DNA of 64,000 nt from Paenibacillus camerounensis (GCF_000723885.1 NZ_CCDG010000023.1:41347-105346); one strand, 5' to 3'; counted from the first letter of the stretch, positions 34,168 to 43,621 are shown. Notes: generated by a model not told the origin, from the letters alone. Translations and numbers: made by a program.

Positions 34168-35889
34168 TTAGACATATTCAGGCATACTCATTCTGGAGAA
34201 AGCAAACAAAACATCATGCATTGCGGGCAATTCCAAATGATGAGGAATATCAAAGCTGTTTGAATATATTGCATCAAGTCCTTGTTCAGCGAGAAGGCCG
34301 AATACTTCCTGAATGGAACGGTAAAGATTAAACGACGGTTCCTTCGTACGGTTAGCCAGATACCGGATTATAAAAGCAATAGTCGCTATTTGCTGCTGCG
34401 AAATGATTGTATCCAAGCGGGAGACATCCACCGTATCTTTTCCGAGATGAATAGTATTATTGTCGATATGCACATATTCAAAAATCCGGTTGCTTTCTGC
34501 ATCTCTTTTGAAGGAGGACAGCGAGTCCGTTTTGACCAGTCGTTCTAACTTCCACTGCACTTCATGTTCATCTTCTCTTTCATAGAATTCATATGCATTT
34601 TGCTTAAATGGCATTAGTTCCTTATTAAAGTTATGCAGGGTATAGTTTTTCATCATGTACACATTATCAGCCAGATCCAGATATTCACTGCTTCCGCCAA
34701 TAATAAGAATGGTCGAAACCCCCGCTTTTTGATATAAATGCCGGACACGGTCTGTAAAAGGAACGATAGGATCATCTTGAATAATCTGTTTCATACGGGA
34801 GTCCCGTATCATAAAATTAGTTGCTGTTCTGTCTTCATCTATCAGTAACGCTTTGCATCCGAAGGATACCGCTTCGATAATATTGGCAGCTTGCGAAGTG
34901 CTTCCACTGGCATGACAGGAACTAAAGGCCTTGGTATTGGAATGAGGGATATTTCGTATAAATGGTGTAATGTCCAGTGAAGAGACACTGCGTCCATCTT
35001 CTGCGATGATTTTGCAGCTTCTCTCTTCGGTTATACAATACTCCCTCCCGTCCCCGGGGACATGATTGTAAATGCCCGAGAGAATACTGTCTAACAGTGT
35101 GCTTTTCCCTGAATAACCTCCTCCAGTGATGACTGTAACGCCTTCGGTGATCCCCATTCCTTTAATGACAAATCCGTCTGCTAATGTAATTTCGATTTCA
35201 TCTTCAGACGGGGAAATAAAGGGGGTAACATCGCCCAACGGCTGCTCTCCTTTCCCCCGCGGAAGAAGACTGTTATTTGCTATAAAACACACTAAATTCT
35301 TCTTCTGTAATAACCTTCGTATCTCCAACTGTCTTCTATACACTGTATTAAATTGAATGCATGCCTCATTGTCGAAGAAGTCAACAAAGTCTCTAACAGC
35401 CTTTCCCAGTTCCTTTCTAACGATTTTAACTGATAATTTACCTGCAACTACATTCCGCTTTTCCATCATGTGTACAGGGAAACGGATTACCATTGTGATA
35501 TTCAGCATGTCATCTTTAAAAAAACAGCTATTGCGGACAACTACCTTCTGGTTAGGTTCATGTATGTGTATTTTGCCTGTAAATTTCTCTTTCCCTGTCT
35601 TATGTTCTTGTTCTAAATCTATTTTTTCTATAAGAGAAACAAAAGACCGTAAACAAAAGTCCGCTGTTGATGCGTCTAGAGATCTATTGCGATTCTCCAG
35701 ACCCAACATCCCAGCCGGGATCTGAATGGTAAACTTCACATACTCGGGTTTTGATTTATGTGTTTCATTACAGATTATAGTTACTCCATTGTATGAATAC
35801 ACGTTATTGTTTTTATATATGGCTCTCAGTGAAGAAACATCGGAAAGGTCGCAAGAGCCTAATAATTTGATGAGCCTGTTAATAACCAT
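34168..35889 (-). CDS. ABC-class predicted ATPase (COG3044 type)
   Basis: This 573-residue soluble protein has Walker A TGGGYSGKSTLL (about residues 255-266), a signature-like ASGSTSQAANIIEAVSFG, Walker B KALLIDEDRTATNFMIRD and TILIIGGSSEYLDLADNVYMM. These match the ATPase of the ABC class family, a little-studied group that is normally a lone chromosomal gene and has been linked to RNA or nucleic acid binding. Its occurrence in a peptide cluster is unusual. It overlaps the metallopeptidase gene by 11 bases, so it is co-translated with it. Role unknown. Confidence 0.8.
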   Translation of the reverse strand: MVINRLIKLLGSCDLSDVSSLRAIYKNNNVYSYNGVTIICNETHKSKPEYVKFTIQIPAGMLGLENRNRSLDASTADFCLRSFVSLIEKIDLEQEHKTGKEKFTGKIHIHEPNQKVVVRNSCFFKDDMLNITMVIRFPVHMMEKRNVVAGKLSVKIVRKELGKAVRDFVDFFDNEACIQFNTVYRRQLEIRRLLQKKNLVCFIANNSLLPRGKGEQPLGDVTPFISPSEDEIEITLADGFVIKGMGITEGVTVITGGGYSGKSTLLDSILSGIYNHVPGDGREYCITEERSCKIIAEDGRSVSSLDITPFIRNIPHSNTKAFSSCHASGSTSQAANIIEAVSFGCKALLIDEDRTATNFMIRDSRMKQIIQDDPIVPFTDRVRHLYQKAGVSTILIIGGSSEYLDLADNVYMMKNYTLHNFNKELMPFKQNAYEFYEREDEHEVQWKLERLVKTDSLSSFKRDAESNRIFEYVHIDNNTIHLGKDTVDVSRLDTIISQQQIATIAFIIRYLANRTKEPSFNLYRSIQEVFGLLAEQGLDAIYSNSFDIPHHLELPAMHDVLFAFSRMSMPEYV

Positions 35890-36916
35890 TCACCACCTGT
35901 ACCCCTATGTCTGTTAACCATTCTTTCTCCACCATTTCCAACGGTTGTCCGAAAATGGATTGGAAAACCGATAAATTGTCACTCAAACCGTTTTTCCGGC
36001 ATATGATCTGATAACCTTCCTTGACTTTTTCAAGACCAAAAATACGGATCAAATAATAAACAAATGATGCAGATATATGATACATGTGGATATGAAAATT
36101 TTCACTTTTATAATCCACCGTAAATAACTCCTTTAAATGAGATTCAGGATATTTTTTCAAAAAAACTTTCGATAAAATATCGAATGATTTTCTGTTATTT
36201 TCATTTATAAGCAGCAAGTCACTAATTAGCGCGGCCATTCCTTCCACAAATAAAAAGGGGGGACTGCCCCAATCATAAAGAAGAATATGTGTATATTCAT
36301 GAAGTTCGGGGCGGTATTTTCCCAGCTTATATGTTAATCCCATGACCAGATTTCTATAGGCGAATGAAGAATTTTGACCGGTTAAATCAGACAGATCATT
36401 AATATCCTTGGCGAATATGACCTGTAATCGCTGCTGGCGGGTTATTCCAAGATAATTTTCTACTAATGTAAAATCTCCTGTCAGCCGGTGAAGCAGATGT
36501 TCCACTTCATACGCTTTCCAGTACATAAGATCAAAGGTGTCGTATTCTTTCCTTAAATAATCCGTTAGATCAATTTCCAAGATGGCTTGGCTGCAACCAT
36601 CGACGGGTGCATCAGCAGGCAAGGTGAATAGATAAGGCAAATCCGTTACTCCATATAAATGTACTGGCACAAATTCTTTGCTGAAAATAGCTTTGATACA
36701 ATGGGAGCCTGCACGTATTTTATTTATTAAAGCCGGAGTTACGGATTCGCAATAGATAAAGCTCTGGTTAATGATTTGCAGCGAATCAGTAAATTCGCAT
36801 ATCATTCCCGCTATCGTGTCCTTCTCTCCCCACTTCAGTGGAGTACGGAACTCCCGTTCGAAAACCGGTAGATAGCTACATTTATGTTGGGTATCTCCTA
36901 TCTGTAGCTGGATCAC
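35879..36916 (-). CDS. Gluzincin-type metallopeptidase-like protein
   Basis: This 345-residue protein has HEYTH (H206, E207, H210) in RPELHEYTHILLYDW, followed by FLFVEGMAAL whose Glu225 is placed like the third zinc ligand of peptidase-MA enzymes. No signal peptide is evident, so it is probably cytoplasmic. No other leader protease is seen in the cluster and neither ABC exporter has a C39 domain, so it is the natural candidate to remove the precursor leader. It uses a GTG start. The first 150 residues are not recognised. A role other than proteolysis is possible. Confidence 0.75.
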   Translation of the reverse strand: MIQLQIGDTQHKCSYLPVFEREFRTPLKWGEKDTIAGMICEFTDSLQIINQSFIYCESVTPALINKIRAGSHCIKAIFSKEFVPVHLYGVTDLPYLFTLPADAPVDGCSQAILEIDLTDYLRKEYDTFDLMYWKAYEVEHLLHRLTGDFTLVENYLGITRQQRLQVIFAKDINDLSDLTGQNSSFAYRNLVMGLTYKLGKYRPELHEYTHILLYDWGSPPFLFVEGMAALISDLLLINENNRKSFDILSKVFLKKYPESHLKELFTVDYKSENFHIHMYHISASFVYYLIRIFGLEKVKEGYQIICRKNGLSDNLSVFQSIFGQPLEMVEKEWLTDIGVQVVNGY

Positions 36917-36922
36917 CTATAC

Positions 36923-38134
36923 TTATCCTTCCCTTAGAAAATGCATGCTTTTCTTGTGCTCATTCAATTCCAATACGGATTCCATATGAAACTCCCAGAT
37001 GATTTCTGCATAAATTACCGACTTGATTCTTTTTAAAAATAACATTTTAAAAGGAACGAACATAAGCTCCAGCCCGGTTCTGAATGACAGCCCGATATCA
37101 ATGTGTGAACTGGACAATTGTCTGAACTGGAATTTAAATATACAGTTGTTCAGGCTGCAGCTTATATTTTCTATTACATTACATAGAATGACGGAATGAA
37201 TTCTCTCTCCGCTGTACAGCTCGATAAAGTCTGCTGCCCTCCCTTTAGTTAATTCAATAATGTCATTGGGATTCCCGCAGCTGCACTCATTTCCCTTTCT
37301 CAAAAGCCCGATGTCGCCTATCTGGTAACGAATAAACGGCATGGCTTTGGAAAAGAGGCTGGTAAGGACGACATCACCTTCTTCTCCGTACTGACATGTC
37401 CTTCCCCTGTTCATAATTTCAACCACTGCATTTCTGGAGATACAATGAAGATGGCCTTGCCTGCATGATAAAGCGATCCCCATAACCTCTGTACTGCTGT
37501 AATTCTCAGTAAGGTGTGCGGCAGTAAACAGGGTAATAATTTCGCGCTGATATTGCAGCAGGGGTTCACCGATAAATTCGATGTAGCGGATTGTTTCCGG
37601 GAAAACCCGGGAATGTTTTTCATAAAATGCAAGTAACCTCATAAACCCACCAGTGTATGCGATTACATAAGTAGGGCTAAAGTTTTCGATTTCATCCGCC
37701 TGCTCCTCAAACCATTCTAAATCCATCAGAGACGTATTAATGTTGAAGGTTGTCCCACGATCCGATAGATATGATATTTCCTGACGCTCATTAAAAAAGA
37801 ACAGATTCAAACACTTCGTGTCAGTCCTGAGTCCATACTCCGCTGACCTGTAGCTCCAAATATTTTTCATTTGTGTATAATAATCCTGCTGTGTCTTTAC
37901 TACTTTCAGCGGCATCATTGTAGTACCGGAGGTCAACGAGTATTTTAATTGAGCTTCAGAAACAGATTCGCTTAAAAATTGTTCGGGTTCGTTCAGATAT
38001 AAAGCTTTGTCCACAACAGGAAAGTTCTGTAACTGTAACTGGTCCGGGGAGATGCCCCTGTCCTGAAAATAATGCCGGTAAAACGGAACATGCATGCATG
38101 CCCAGGCCAAACTCTTGTGATAATTATTGTCCAT
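36923..38134 (-). CDS. PaaK/CapK-like adenylate-forming ligase
   Basis: This 403-residue protein has LTSGTTMMPLKVVKTQQDYY, then ENYSSTEVMGIALSCRQGH and ECSCGNPNDIIELTKGR, the same pattern as 4841-6154. PaaK-type enzymes make acyl-AMP and an acyl thioester. It lies 11 bases after the second ligase gene and begins with ATG after GGAGCA. The occurrence of ligase, PaaK-like enzyme and ACP in both part A and part B suggests two related acyl-activation cassettes. The C-terminal domain is short compared with full-length PaaK. Confidence 0.82.
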   Translation of the reverse strand: MDNNYHKSLAWACMHVPFYRHYFQDRGISPDQLQLQNFPVVDKALYLNEPEQFLSESVSEAQLKYSLTSGTTMMPLKVVKTQQDYYTQMKNIWSYRSAEYGLRTDTKCLNLFFFNERQEISYLSDRGTTFNINTSLMDLEWFEEQADEIENFSPTYVIAYTGGFMRLLAFYEKHSRVFPETIRYIEFIGEPLLQYQREIITLFTAAHLTENYSSTEVMGIALSCRQGHLHCISRNAVVEIMNRGRTCQYGEEGDVVLTSLFSKAMPFIRYQIGDIGLLRKGNECSCGNPNDIIELTKGRAADFIELYSGERIHSVILCNVIENISCSLNNCIFKFQFRQLSSSHIDIGLSFRTGLELMFVPFKMLFLKRIKSVIYAEIIWEFHMESVLELNEHKKSMHFLREG

Positions 38135-38145
38135 ATATCATGCTC

Positions 38146-39645
38146 CTAAAAAGGTAACCTTCTATATTGGAGGGCACCCTCCTGATAAAGCTTTGCGGTC
38201 CAATATCGCGACCTCTTTTGATGTTCATTTACCGGAATACTCATAGAAACTATAAATTCTTTTGGCCGTTCGTGTGGAAACAGGGTTGAATTACAATGCT
38301 GAATAAGTATATGCTCCTTAACATCTTGTATTCTCCCTGCCAATAGACATACTATTCTGCTGCCATAGACTTGATCTGAAACCCCGAATACAATACAATC
38401 CTCCACCCCCTCAAGCCTTCTAATCTTTTCTTCAACAAGTACAGGATCTACTTTATTCCCAGATACATTAATCGTATCGTTGGCTCGCCCGAGAATAAAT
38501 AGATCGCCATCATCATCTAAATATCCTAAATCGCCTGTTTCAAAAAAATCATTTTGATTTATATATTGAATTTGAAATTTGGAATACACGTATCCGGACA
38601 TGAGGCTTTGACTTTTGACACATATCAGCCCCACTTCATATGAACTGCATTGTTCTTGAGTATTAGGGTTCTTAATATAAAGGATCGTATCCTTTATTGG
38701 TCGGCCTACTGAACCGTACTTTGCATCATTAAAGTCCGTCTGCGCAGTAACTCGGGGGCCAGTTTCAGTTAAGCCGTATACGTTCCAAATCTTACTGCTG
38801 GCAAATACTGCGCTTAGTTCCTGAGCCTCCGTACCGCTCAATACTGCTCCGCTTGTGTAAATGGTTCTGACCCGGATATCGCTTCCCGTCTTCTTCGTAT
38901 AATCCTTTAAGCGTTTCAGAAGCTGCGGATTCGCAAATAAGAATGTGGGCGCATAATGTTTGATATTTTGCAGCGTCTTGGCCATACTGCAGTACGGATC
39001 TGGAGCAAATAAATGTGACCCTGAATAAATACATGTCAGTATTTCGCCGACTAATACAGAGACATGTGTGAAATTTTTCAAGGTCAGAAACCTGTCTGTA
39101 GGGGCAGGCCGCATATATTCTACTATCCCTTGTATATTGCTGTATATCGCCCTGTGTGTTAAGGCAATGCCTTTCCTTCTTCCGGTCGTCCCTGAGCTCA
39201 TCATTACCAGAGCAATGCTGTCCTCACTCAAGCCTGAAACAGGCTCCAAAAGCGGTTTATGCCTGTAATCTTCGTAATCAATCTGGATGGTTCTGCATGA
39301 AAATGATACATCGGTTCTTCCACCAGAAATACATATACACCCGGGCAGTGTAAGATCAATGATTTCCTCAATAATGTCAGATGGCGTATTATGTGTTAAT
39401 GGAATTACGACGCCTCCCAAACCCAGTACGGCAAATAGATTAATAATAAAGTCTGTGCAATGTCTGCTTATCACAATAACCCTGCTGTTTACTGTGACTC
39501 CGTTCTCCTGCAGATAAGCTCTACAGCGCAGGGAACGCTGATAGAGAGATTCTCCATCTAAATCCAATGCTTCATCTGTACAAATGAAAGAGGACTTATT
39601 CTTCTTCAATAAATCCTCAAGTCTGGACAGTTTTATCACCCTCAC
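38146..39645 (-). CDS. Acyl-AMP ligase (ANL superfamily)
   Basis: This 499-residue protein has MMSSGTTGRRKGIALTHRAIYSN, YGLTETGPRVTAQ, ETGDLGYLDDDGDLFILGRANDTINVSGNKV and a C-terminal VNEHQKRSRYW. The last lacks the usual GK of core A10 and may be an altered end. It is the counterpart of 6923-8416. It overlaps the ACP gene by 29 bases, so translation is coupled and ACP loading is likely. The start is a GTG; a second GTG two codons on is possible. The substrate is unknown. Confidence 0.88.
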   Translation of the reverse strand: MRVIKLSRLEDLLKKNKSSFICTDEALDLDGESLYQRSLRCRAYLQENGVTVNSRVIVISRHCTDFIINLFAVLGLGGVVIPLTHNTPSDIIEEIIDLTLPGCICISGGRTDVSFSCRTIQIDYEDYRHKPLLEPVSGLSEDSIALVMMSSGTTGRRKGIALTHRAIYSNIQGIVEYMRPAPTDRFLTLKNFTHVSVLVGEILTCIYSGSHLFAPDPYCSMAKTLQNIKHYAPTFLFANPQLLKRLKDYTKKTGSDIRVRTIYTSGAVLSGTEAQELSAVFASSKIWNVYGLTETGPRVTAQTDFNDAKYGSVGRPIKDTILYIKNPNTQEQCSSYEVGLICVKSQSLMSGYVYSKFQIQYINQNDFFETGDLGYLDDDGDLFILGRANDTINVSGNKVDPVLVEEKIRRLEGVEDCIVFGVSDQVYGSRIVCLLAGRIQDVKEHILIQHCNSTLFPHERPKEFIVSMSIPVNEHQKRSRYWTAKLYQEGALQYRRLPF

Positions 39646-39886
39646 TTATACTCTTTTCCACAGCCCGGCATAAATCGGAGAATGTTTTAATTTCATAAAT
39701 ATTTAATACTTCATCCGACAAGGAGATCCCGATCTTATCTTCAATAGTAACGACAACCTGGACATAGCTGATTGAATCCAGTCCGATTGTTTCGCCCAAC
39801 CTTACTTCATCTGAGAAATCCGCTTCACTCATATTGAAATGTATACATTCCAATATGCTGGTTCGAACGATGTCTTTAATATCCAT
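39617..39886 (-). CDS. Acyl carrier protein
   Basis: This 89-residue carrier protein has GLDSISYVQVVVTIEDKIG; Ser38 is the phosphopantetheine site. AGAGGAGAT sits seven bases before the ATG. It is the second gene of the peptide operon, after the BtrH-like gene. Carrier proteins are unusual in a RiPP cluster and suggest that an acyl or aminoacyl group is joined to the peptide. Confidence 0.92.
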   Translation of the reverse strand: MDIKDIVRTSILECIHFNMSEADFSDEVRLGETIGLDSISYVQVVVTIEDKIGISLSDEVLNIYEIKTFSDLCRAVEKSISEGDKTVQT

Positions 39887-40018
39887 GAGTATCTCCTCTC
39901 ATATCTAAAACCACATAATTAGAAAATACTTCCTATAAAAACTTTAAGCCTTTTTCCGCACTTTAGAAGTGATGCATGTCATAAAAGGGATAAAATGTTA
40001 ATGATACAAATATATGAT

Positions 40019-40999
40019 TTAAATTCTTGCCAGGATACGCTCTAACAGAATCTGTTCTCTGTTCCTTATGGATATCAACTCCCGGTTAATACTCTCCAGG
40101 CTGTCTTTATTAGGTTTCACATTATATTTCAGGGCCATGTTTCTTGTAATGTAGCTCTTAACGTCTAGAGCCTTAGATTCCTCAATTAAATCCTGTGCAT
40201 TCACTAAACATGAGATTTGGTTTAAATACTCCAATCGCATGACCATAAGCTTCTTATGCTCCCAGAGCAAATTAAATACCCTTATGTCAAGCTCCGGCAA
40301 ATCCTCCTTTCGATTCGTTATCCGGGAACTCAAATGATGATAGACGTCTAATCCATAGATACATAGAACCTCGTTGTTAATTAAGTCAAAACTCCGTTTG
40401 GAAAATAGCAAGCGCTGCAATCCATCGATAATGTATTCTCTATTGATAGTATAGTTATCCGTCTTATTGTTTTTTTTCAGCAGTATCACTCTGGAAATAA
40501 AGTTGCGTTCCATGTAAACCTCTTTATTTGAAGCCTCAATGTTCTCGAAAGAACACGTTGAATTTTTATAAGCACCATCTGCCATATTGTCTGAAAAATA
40601 CACTGTATTTTCATTAATATCATATCCATATATCAGCGTTTCATGAAAATTACTTTGTTTAAGATACTCAGCATGTCCGGGAATATGAAAACGGTCTAAA
40701 TGACACCATACATAAAAATCATTATCTATTGCATGAATTATAAAATCCTTAAAAGTGGCCCATTGTGTGATTAAAGATCTGTCCAGGGTTGACTTGTTTA
40801 GGTACGGGCAAATATCGATCAGAAAATCATGGTTATCAAAAAAATATACATCCCAGTCAATAACATATCTAATTTGTATAAAATTGGAATATATCCACGG
40901 TCTTATCCGTTCATCGTCAGAAATAATGGAAAGAAGCGTTCCATATACATTGGAAGTAGACAAAAAAGGTTTATGAACCTCAAGTATTTTTTTTGACAC
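40019..40999 (-). CDS. BtrH-like/C39-like fold protein, first gene of peptide cluster
   Basis: This 326-residue protein is highly similar to 10190-11176 over its whole length. FHETLIYGYD (H119) and YFSDN (D137) resemble the His/Asp half of a papain-like active site. The N-terminal SNVYGTLLS has Tyr-Gly where Cys-Gly or Cys-Tyr would carry the nucleophile, so it is probably not a thiol enzyme. The GTG start follows GTAGGTCG. As the partner of the ACP gene 130 bases downstream it may bind acyl-ACP. The presence of near copies in both blocks shows that they share ancestry. Confidence 0.7.
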   Translation of the reverse strand: MSKKILEVHKPFLSTSNVYGTLLSIISDDERIRPWIYSNFIQIRYVIDWDVYFFDNHDFLIDICPYLNKSTLDRSLITQWATFKDFIIHAIDNDFYVWCHLDRFHIPGHAEYLKQSNFHETLIYGYDINENTVYFSDNMADGAYKNSTCSFENIEASNKEVYMERNFISRVILLKKNNKTDNYTINREYIIDGLQRLLFSKRSFDLINNEVLCIYGLDVYHHLSSRITNRKEDLPELDIRVFNLLWEHKKLMVMRLEYLNQISCLVNAQDLIEESKALDVKSYITRNMALKYNVKPNKDSLESINRELISIRNREQILLERILARI

Positions 41000-41330
41000 G
41001 TACGACCTACTCTCTTGTTTTAATGAGTATCTTAATAATATACAGCGCCTTTCGTCCTTTTTTACATTTTTTCATTCATGATTGGCCGCTTAACAGAAAA
41101 GCTTATCTCACGCTCGTATTAACCTTTCCCCTCCAAATTATGTAATAACAAAGTTTTACACATCCAATTATAACATATAATTATATTTTTTTAGATAAAA
41201 AACCTAATTTTCACATAATATATGTTTTGATTTTTACAAAAAAGAGCTGCAATCAGACTGTTAGGCTGGCTGGCTTCAGATTCTGTATCACCGTAGCCTC
41301 ACCTCTACTGCTAAACTCCGCGGTCAAAAT

Positions 41331-41370
41331 GTCGATGTTACGATAAATCTTGCTCTTCTCAATCTTCAGA
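41331..41370 (-). pseudogene. Short displaced fragment of sigK
   Basis: About 40 bases encode [15 protein letters not shown] and match 43100-43139 of the intact sigK ([15 protein letters not shown]) with few changes. The same segment is missing from the larger sigK copy at 41508-41945, so the duplicate has been broken and rearranged. Confidence 0.65.
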
Positions 41371-41404
41371 CATTTCCTCAAGTCCTCTTCAGAAAAATAC
41401 AACT

Positions 41405-41432
41405 TAAAAACCGTCGACCCTTAGGCAGACGG
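41405..41432 (-). terminator. Terminator-like hairpin after the sigK copy
   Basis: On the minus strand CCGTC...GACGG flanks a short loop and is followed by TTTTTAA. It lies downstream of the truncated sigK copy. Confidence 0.5.
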
Positions 41433-41507
41433 CGATTTGCAAATATTATTACGAGAAGACTATCTTTCCTAATTCATCATCATAAAAGTATAGCTTGTTT
41501 GTTGACC

Positions 41508-41945
41508 TCACCGCTTCGCCTTATAAAACTCATGATAAAGCTTCATGAGCGGCCTTTTCTCTATCCGCGACACGTAACTCCGCGAGATCCCCAGATCCTT
41601 CGCAATCTCCCGCTGCGTCCATTCTTCCCCGCCTGTATCAAGCCCAAACCGACCTACCACGACTTCCTTCTCCCGGGTAATCTCGTTACCTTCCTTGTCC
41701 GTCCCAATCGGATCGTGTAGAGACACGTCTTTCCGGGTTTTTTTTCAGCGAACGAAGGTGCATCAATATTTCATTCTCAATACATCGAGCCGCAAAAGTA
41801 GCAAACTTCGTTCCCTTGTTAGGACGGTAACTCTCGATGGCCTTGATCAGCCCGATCGTACCGATGGAGATCAGGTCCTCCATGTCTTCGCCTGTATGGT
41901 CGAACTTTTTGAGGTTGTGACCACGATACGATGTCAAAAAACCAA
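41508..41945 (-). pseudogene. Truncated, frameshifted copy of sigK
   Basis: In two frames this stretch reproduces the intact sigK from KKF(D)[24 protein letters not shown] to the end [12 protein letters not shown] run of extra bases near 41740 (in the RKDVS region) breaks the frame, and about 105 bases are deleted between GNEIT and REKEVVVG. Residues 1 to about 70, including the pro-sequence, are absent. It lies directly downstream of the zeta-like gene. It cannot encode a sigma factor. Confidence 0.85.
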
Positions 41946-41977
41946 ACCAATTACGATCGTTTCGGATTCGAATTGGT

Positions 41978-42583
41978 TTACTCTTGTTTTTTATATTTAA
42001 TTTGTAGTTTCCGATTAATTTCTTGTGTCCATTCAGGCAATTCATTTAAATAATATTTAATCCCGCTTTTATCTGTTTCAAGAACAAACTCTCCATCAGC
42101 TTTACTATTATCAATAACTATCAATTGATCAATCAAGTCTAAGTGTGATAAAAGATTATTCATACTTGTTACATTGCGTCTAATAATATCTTCTTTTTCA
42201 ATATGATGACCGCCGTTTTTCACGCGCAAAGCAACCCGTTCTATATTTAGCCGAACATCACCTAAGCCAACATAGAACATAATGATTTCAAAGCCCTGCT
42301 CCTTCGCGTCCTTCATCTGCCTTATAACGTTACCACCGGCTAAAGTAGTTTCCACGGTGAAGTCCCACTTATTTCGGATGCATTCCCTGGCTATTCTAAT
42401 AGCTTCTTTTCCAGCAGATAATTTACTTTTTTCGGAATCAATATTATTAATCTTGCGGGCTAGCGCATCTGGATCAATATTCACACTGACTCCAAGCCGG
42501 TCAACAATCAAGTTGCGGATTGTGCTCTTTCCGCTTCCATTATTGCCTGCAAACACAAACATAGTCGCCTTTGTCTCACCCAT
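41978..42583 (-). CDS. Zeta-toxin-like P-loop kinase
   Basis: This 201-residue protein opens with [20 protein letters not shown] (Walker A) and [12 protein letters not shown], then [20 protein letters not shown] and [20 protein letters not shown], the arrangement of zeta-type toxins and related ATPases. Zeta toxins phosphorylate UDP-N-acetylglucosamine and block cell wall synthesis. Its start overlaps the end of a 58-residue gene by eight bases, as in toxin-antitoxin operons. It is enclosed between the intact sigK and a broken copy. The antitoxin is not of the classical epsilon type, so the assignment is tentative. Confidence 0.8.
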   Translation of the reverse strand: MGETKATMFVFAGNNGSGKSTIRNLIVDRLGVSVNIDPDALARKINNIDSEKSKLSAGKEAIRIARECIRNKWDFTVETTLAGGNVIRQMKDAKEQGFEIIMFYVGLGDVRLNIERVALRVKNGGHHIEKEDIIRRNVTSMNNLLSHLDLIDQLIVIDNSKADGEFVLETDKSGIKYYLNELPEWTQEINRKLQIKYKKQE

Positions 42584-42752
42584 GGATTAAATCCTGTTCA
42601 TTCATTTCCTCGATCTTACCTGTACTATATTCTCTAACAAATTTCCCCTCATTTGTCTTATATACTATATATGTTCCGTTTGCTTTAGCATCCAATTTGG
42701 CACGGTCGCCTGTTAATCTGATCAGTTTGGCAAGGTCCTGCTTAATATTCAT
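42576..42752 (-). CDS. Small antitoxin-like protein upstream of zeta
   Basis: A 58-residue gene too short for ORF callers: it starts MNIKQDLAKLIRLTGDRAK, continues with ANGTYIVYKTNEGKFVREYSTG and ends EQDLIHG. Its TGA stop overlaps the zeta start (ATGGGTGA). GAGGTG is 11 bases upstream of the ATG, or eight bases before a preceding in-frame TTG. Overlap, order and size fit an antitoxin. I do not recognise the family by name. Confidence 0.7.
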   Translation of the reverse strand: MNIKQDLAKLIRLTGDRAKLDAKANGTYIVYKTNEGKFVREYSTGKIEEMNEQDLIHG

Positions 42753-42862
42753 CAATACAGAAACACCTCATTTCCGCTTATAGTTCGAGTATACCACAGC
42801 AAAGCACAATTTATATCAGCTTAAAGCATAGTGTATAGAATGTAATCATTGATTTAAAAAAA

Positions 42863-42908
42863 CAAAAAACCTGCAGGAATGAGACCTTTAATATCTCATT
42901 CCTACAAG
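42863..42908 (-). terminator. Rho-independent terminator of sigK
   Basis: In the minus sense AGGAATGAGA and TCTCATTCCT form a perfect 10-base stem followed by GCAGGTTTTTTG, just after the sigK stop. Confidence 0.85.
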
Positions 42909-42919
42909 CTACTTATTAG

Positions 42920-43621
42920 CTACCGCTTCGCCTTATAAAACTCATGATAAAGCTTCATCAGCGCCCTTTTCTCAATCCGCGACACATAGCTGCGACTTAT
43001 GCCCAGATCCTTCGCAATCTCCCGCTGCGTCCTTTCTTCCCCGCCGGTATCCAACCCAAATCGCCCTACCACGACCTCCTTTTCCCGTTCATCGAGAATA
43101 TCAAGGTTCCGATATATCTTGCTCTTCTCAATCTTCAGATCCACCTCTTTAATCACATCATCCGTCTCCGAGCCGAGGATATCAATGAGGGTAATTTCGT
43201 TCCCCTCTTTGTCTGTCCCAATCGGATCATGTAGGGATACGTCTTTCCGTGTTTTTTTCAGCGAGCGAAGGTGCATCAATATCTCATTCTCGATACATCG
43301 AGCAGCGAAAGTGGCGAGCTTTGTCCCCTTGTTTGGGCGGTAGCTCTCAATCGCTTTAATCAATCCAATCGTACCGATGGAGATCAGGTCCTCCATGTCT
43401 TCGCCGGTGTTGTCGAACTTTTTGACTATATGGGCAACAAGCCGCAGGTTATGTTCAATTAACAGATTTCTAGCCTTGGCGTCTCCCTCAGCCATCATAC
43501 CTAAGTATTTGCTCTCGTCCTGTTCCGATAAAGGCTGTGGAAATGCGTTATTTCTTACGTAGGATACCAGCAGCGTCAGTTCTTTGATTAGCAGCGCAAT
43601 CGTGCTTATGATTCCAGGCAA
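42920..43621 (-). CDS. sigK: RNA polymerase sporulation sigma factor SigK
   Basis: This 233-residue protein has an N-terminal pro-sequence of about 20 residues ([19 protein letters not shown]), then region 2 ([51 protein letters not shown]) and region 4 ([23 protein letters not shown]). SigK directs late mother-cell gene expression and is made as a membrane-bound precursor. The gene is intact, not interrupted by a skin-type element. A strong terminator follows. It is flanked downstream by the small antitoxin/zeta pair and a broken copy of itself. Confidence 0.95.
   Translation of the reverse strand: MPGIISTIALLIKELTLLVSYVRNNAFPQPLSEQDESKYLGMMAEGDAKARNLLIEHNLRLVAHIVKKFDNTGEDMEDLISIGTIGLIKAIESYRPNKGTKLATFAARCIENEILMHLRSLKKTRKDVSLHDPIGTDKEGNEITLIDILGSETDDVIKEVDLKIEKSKIYRNLDILDEREKEVVVGRFGLDTGGEERTQREIAKDLGISRSYVSRIEKRALMKLYHEFYKAKR

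Larger units (their letters stand above)
41000..41507. other. 508-base intergenic stretch before the peptide cluster
   Basis: No intact gene is seen. In the minus-strand sense it contains a possible -10 (TATAAT at 41172-41167, poor -35) that would give the first gene a leader of roughly 160 bases with no recognised riboswitch. It also contains a terminator (41405-41432) and a short sigK-like fragment (41331-41370). It is the junction between the AT-rich island and the sigK region. Confidence 0.5.

Noticed and set aside
41000..41330. Riboswitch in the long leader before the peptide cluster
   Set aside because: The region is AT-rich with no conserved fold I could recognise.
42920..43621. sigK split by a skin-type element
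   Set aside because: The gene is one intact frame from pro-sequence to region 4; only the downstream duplicate is broken.
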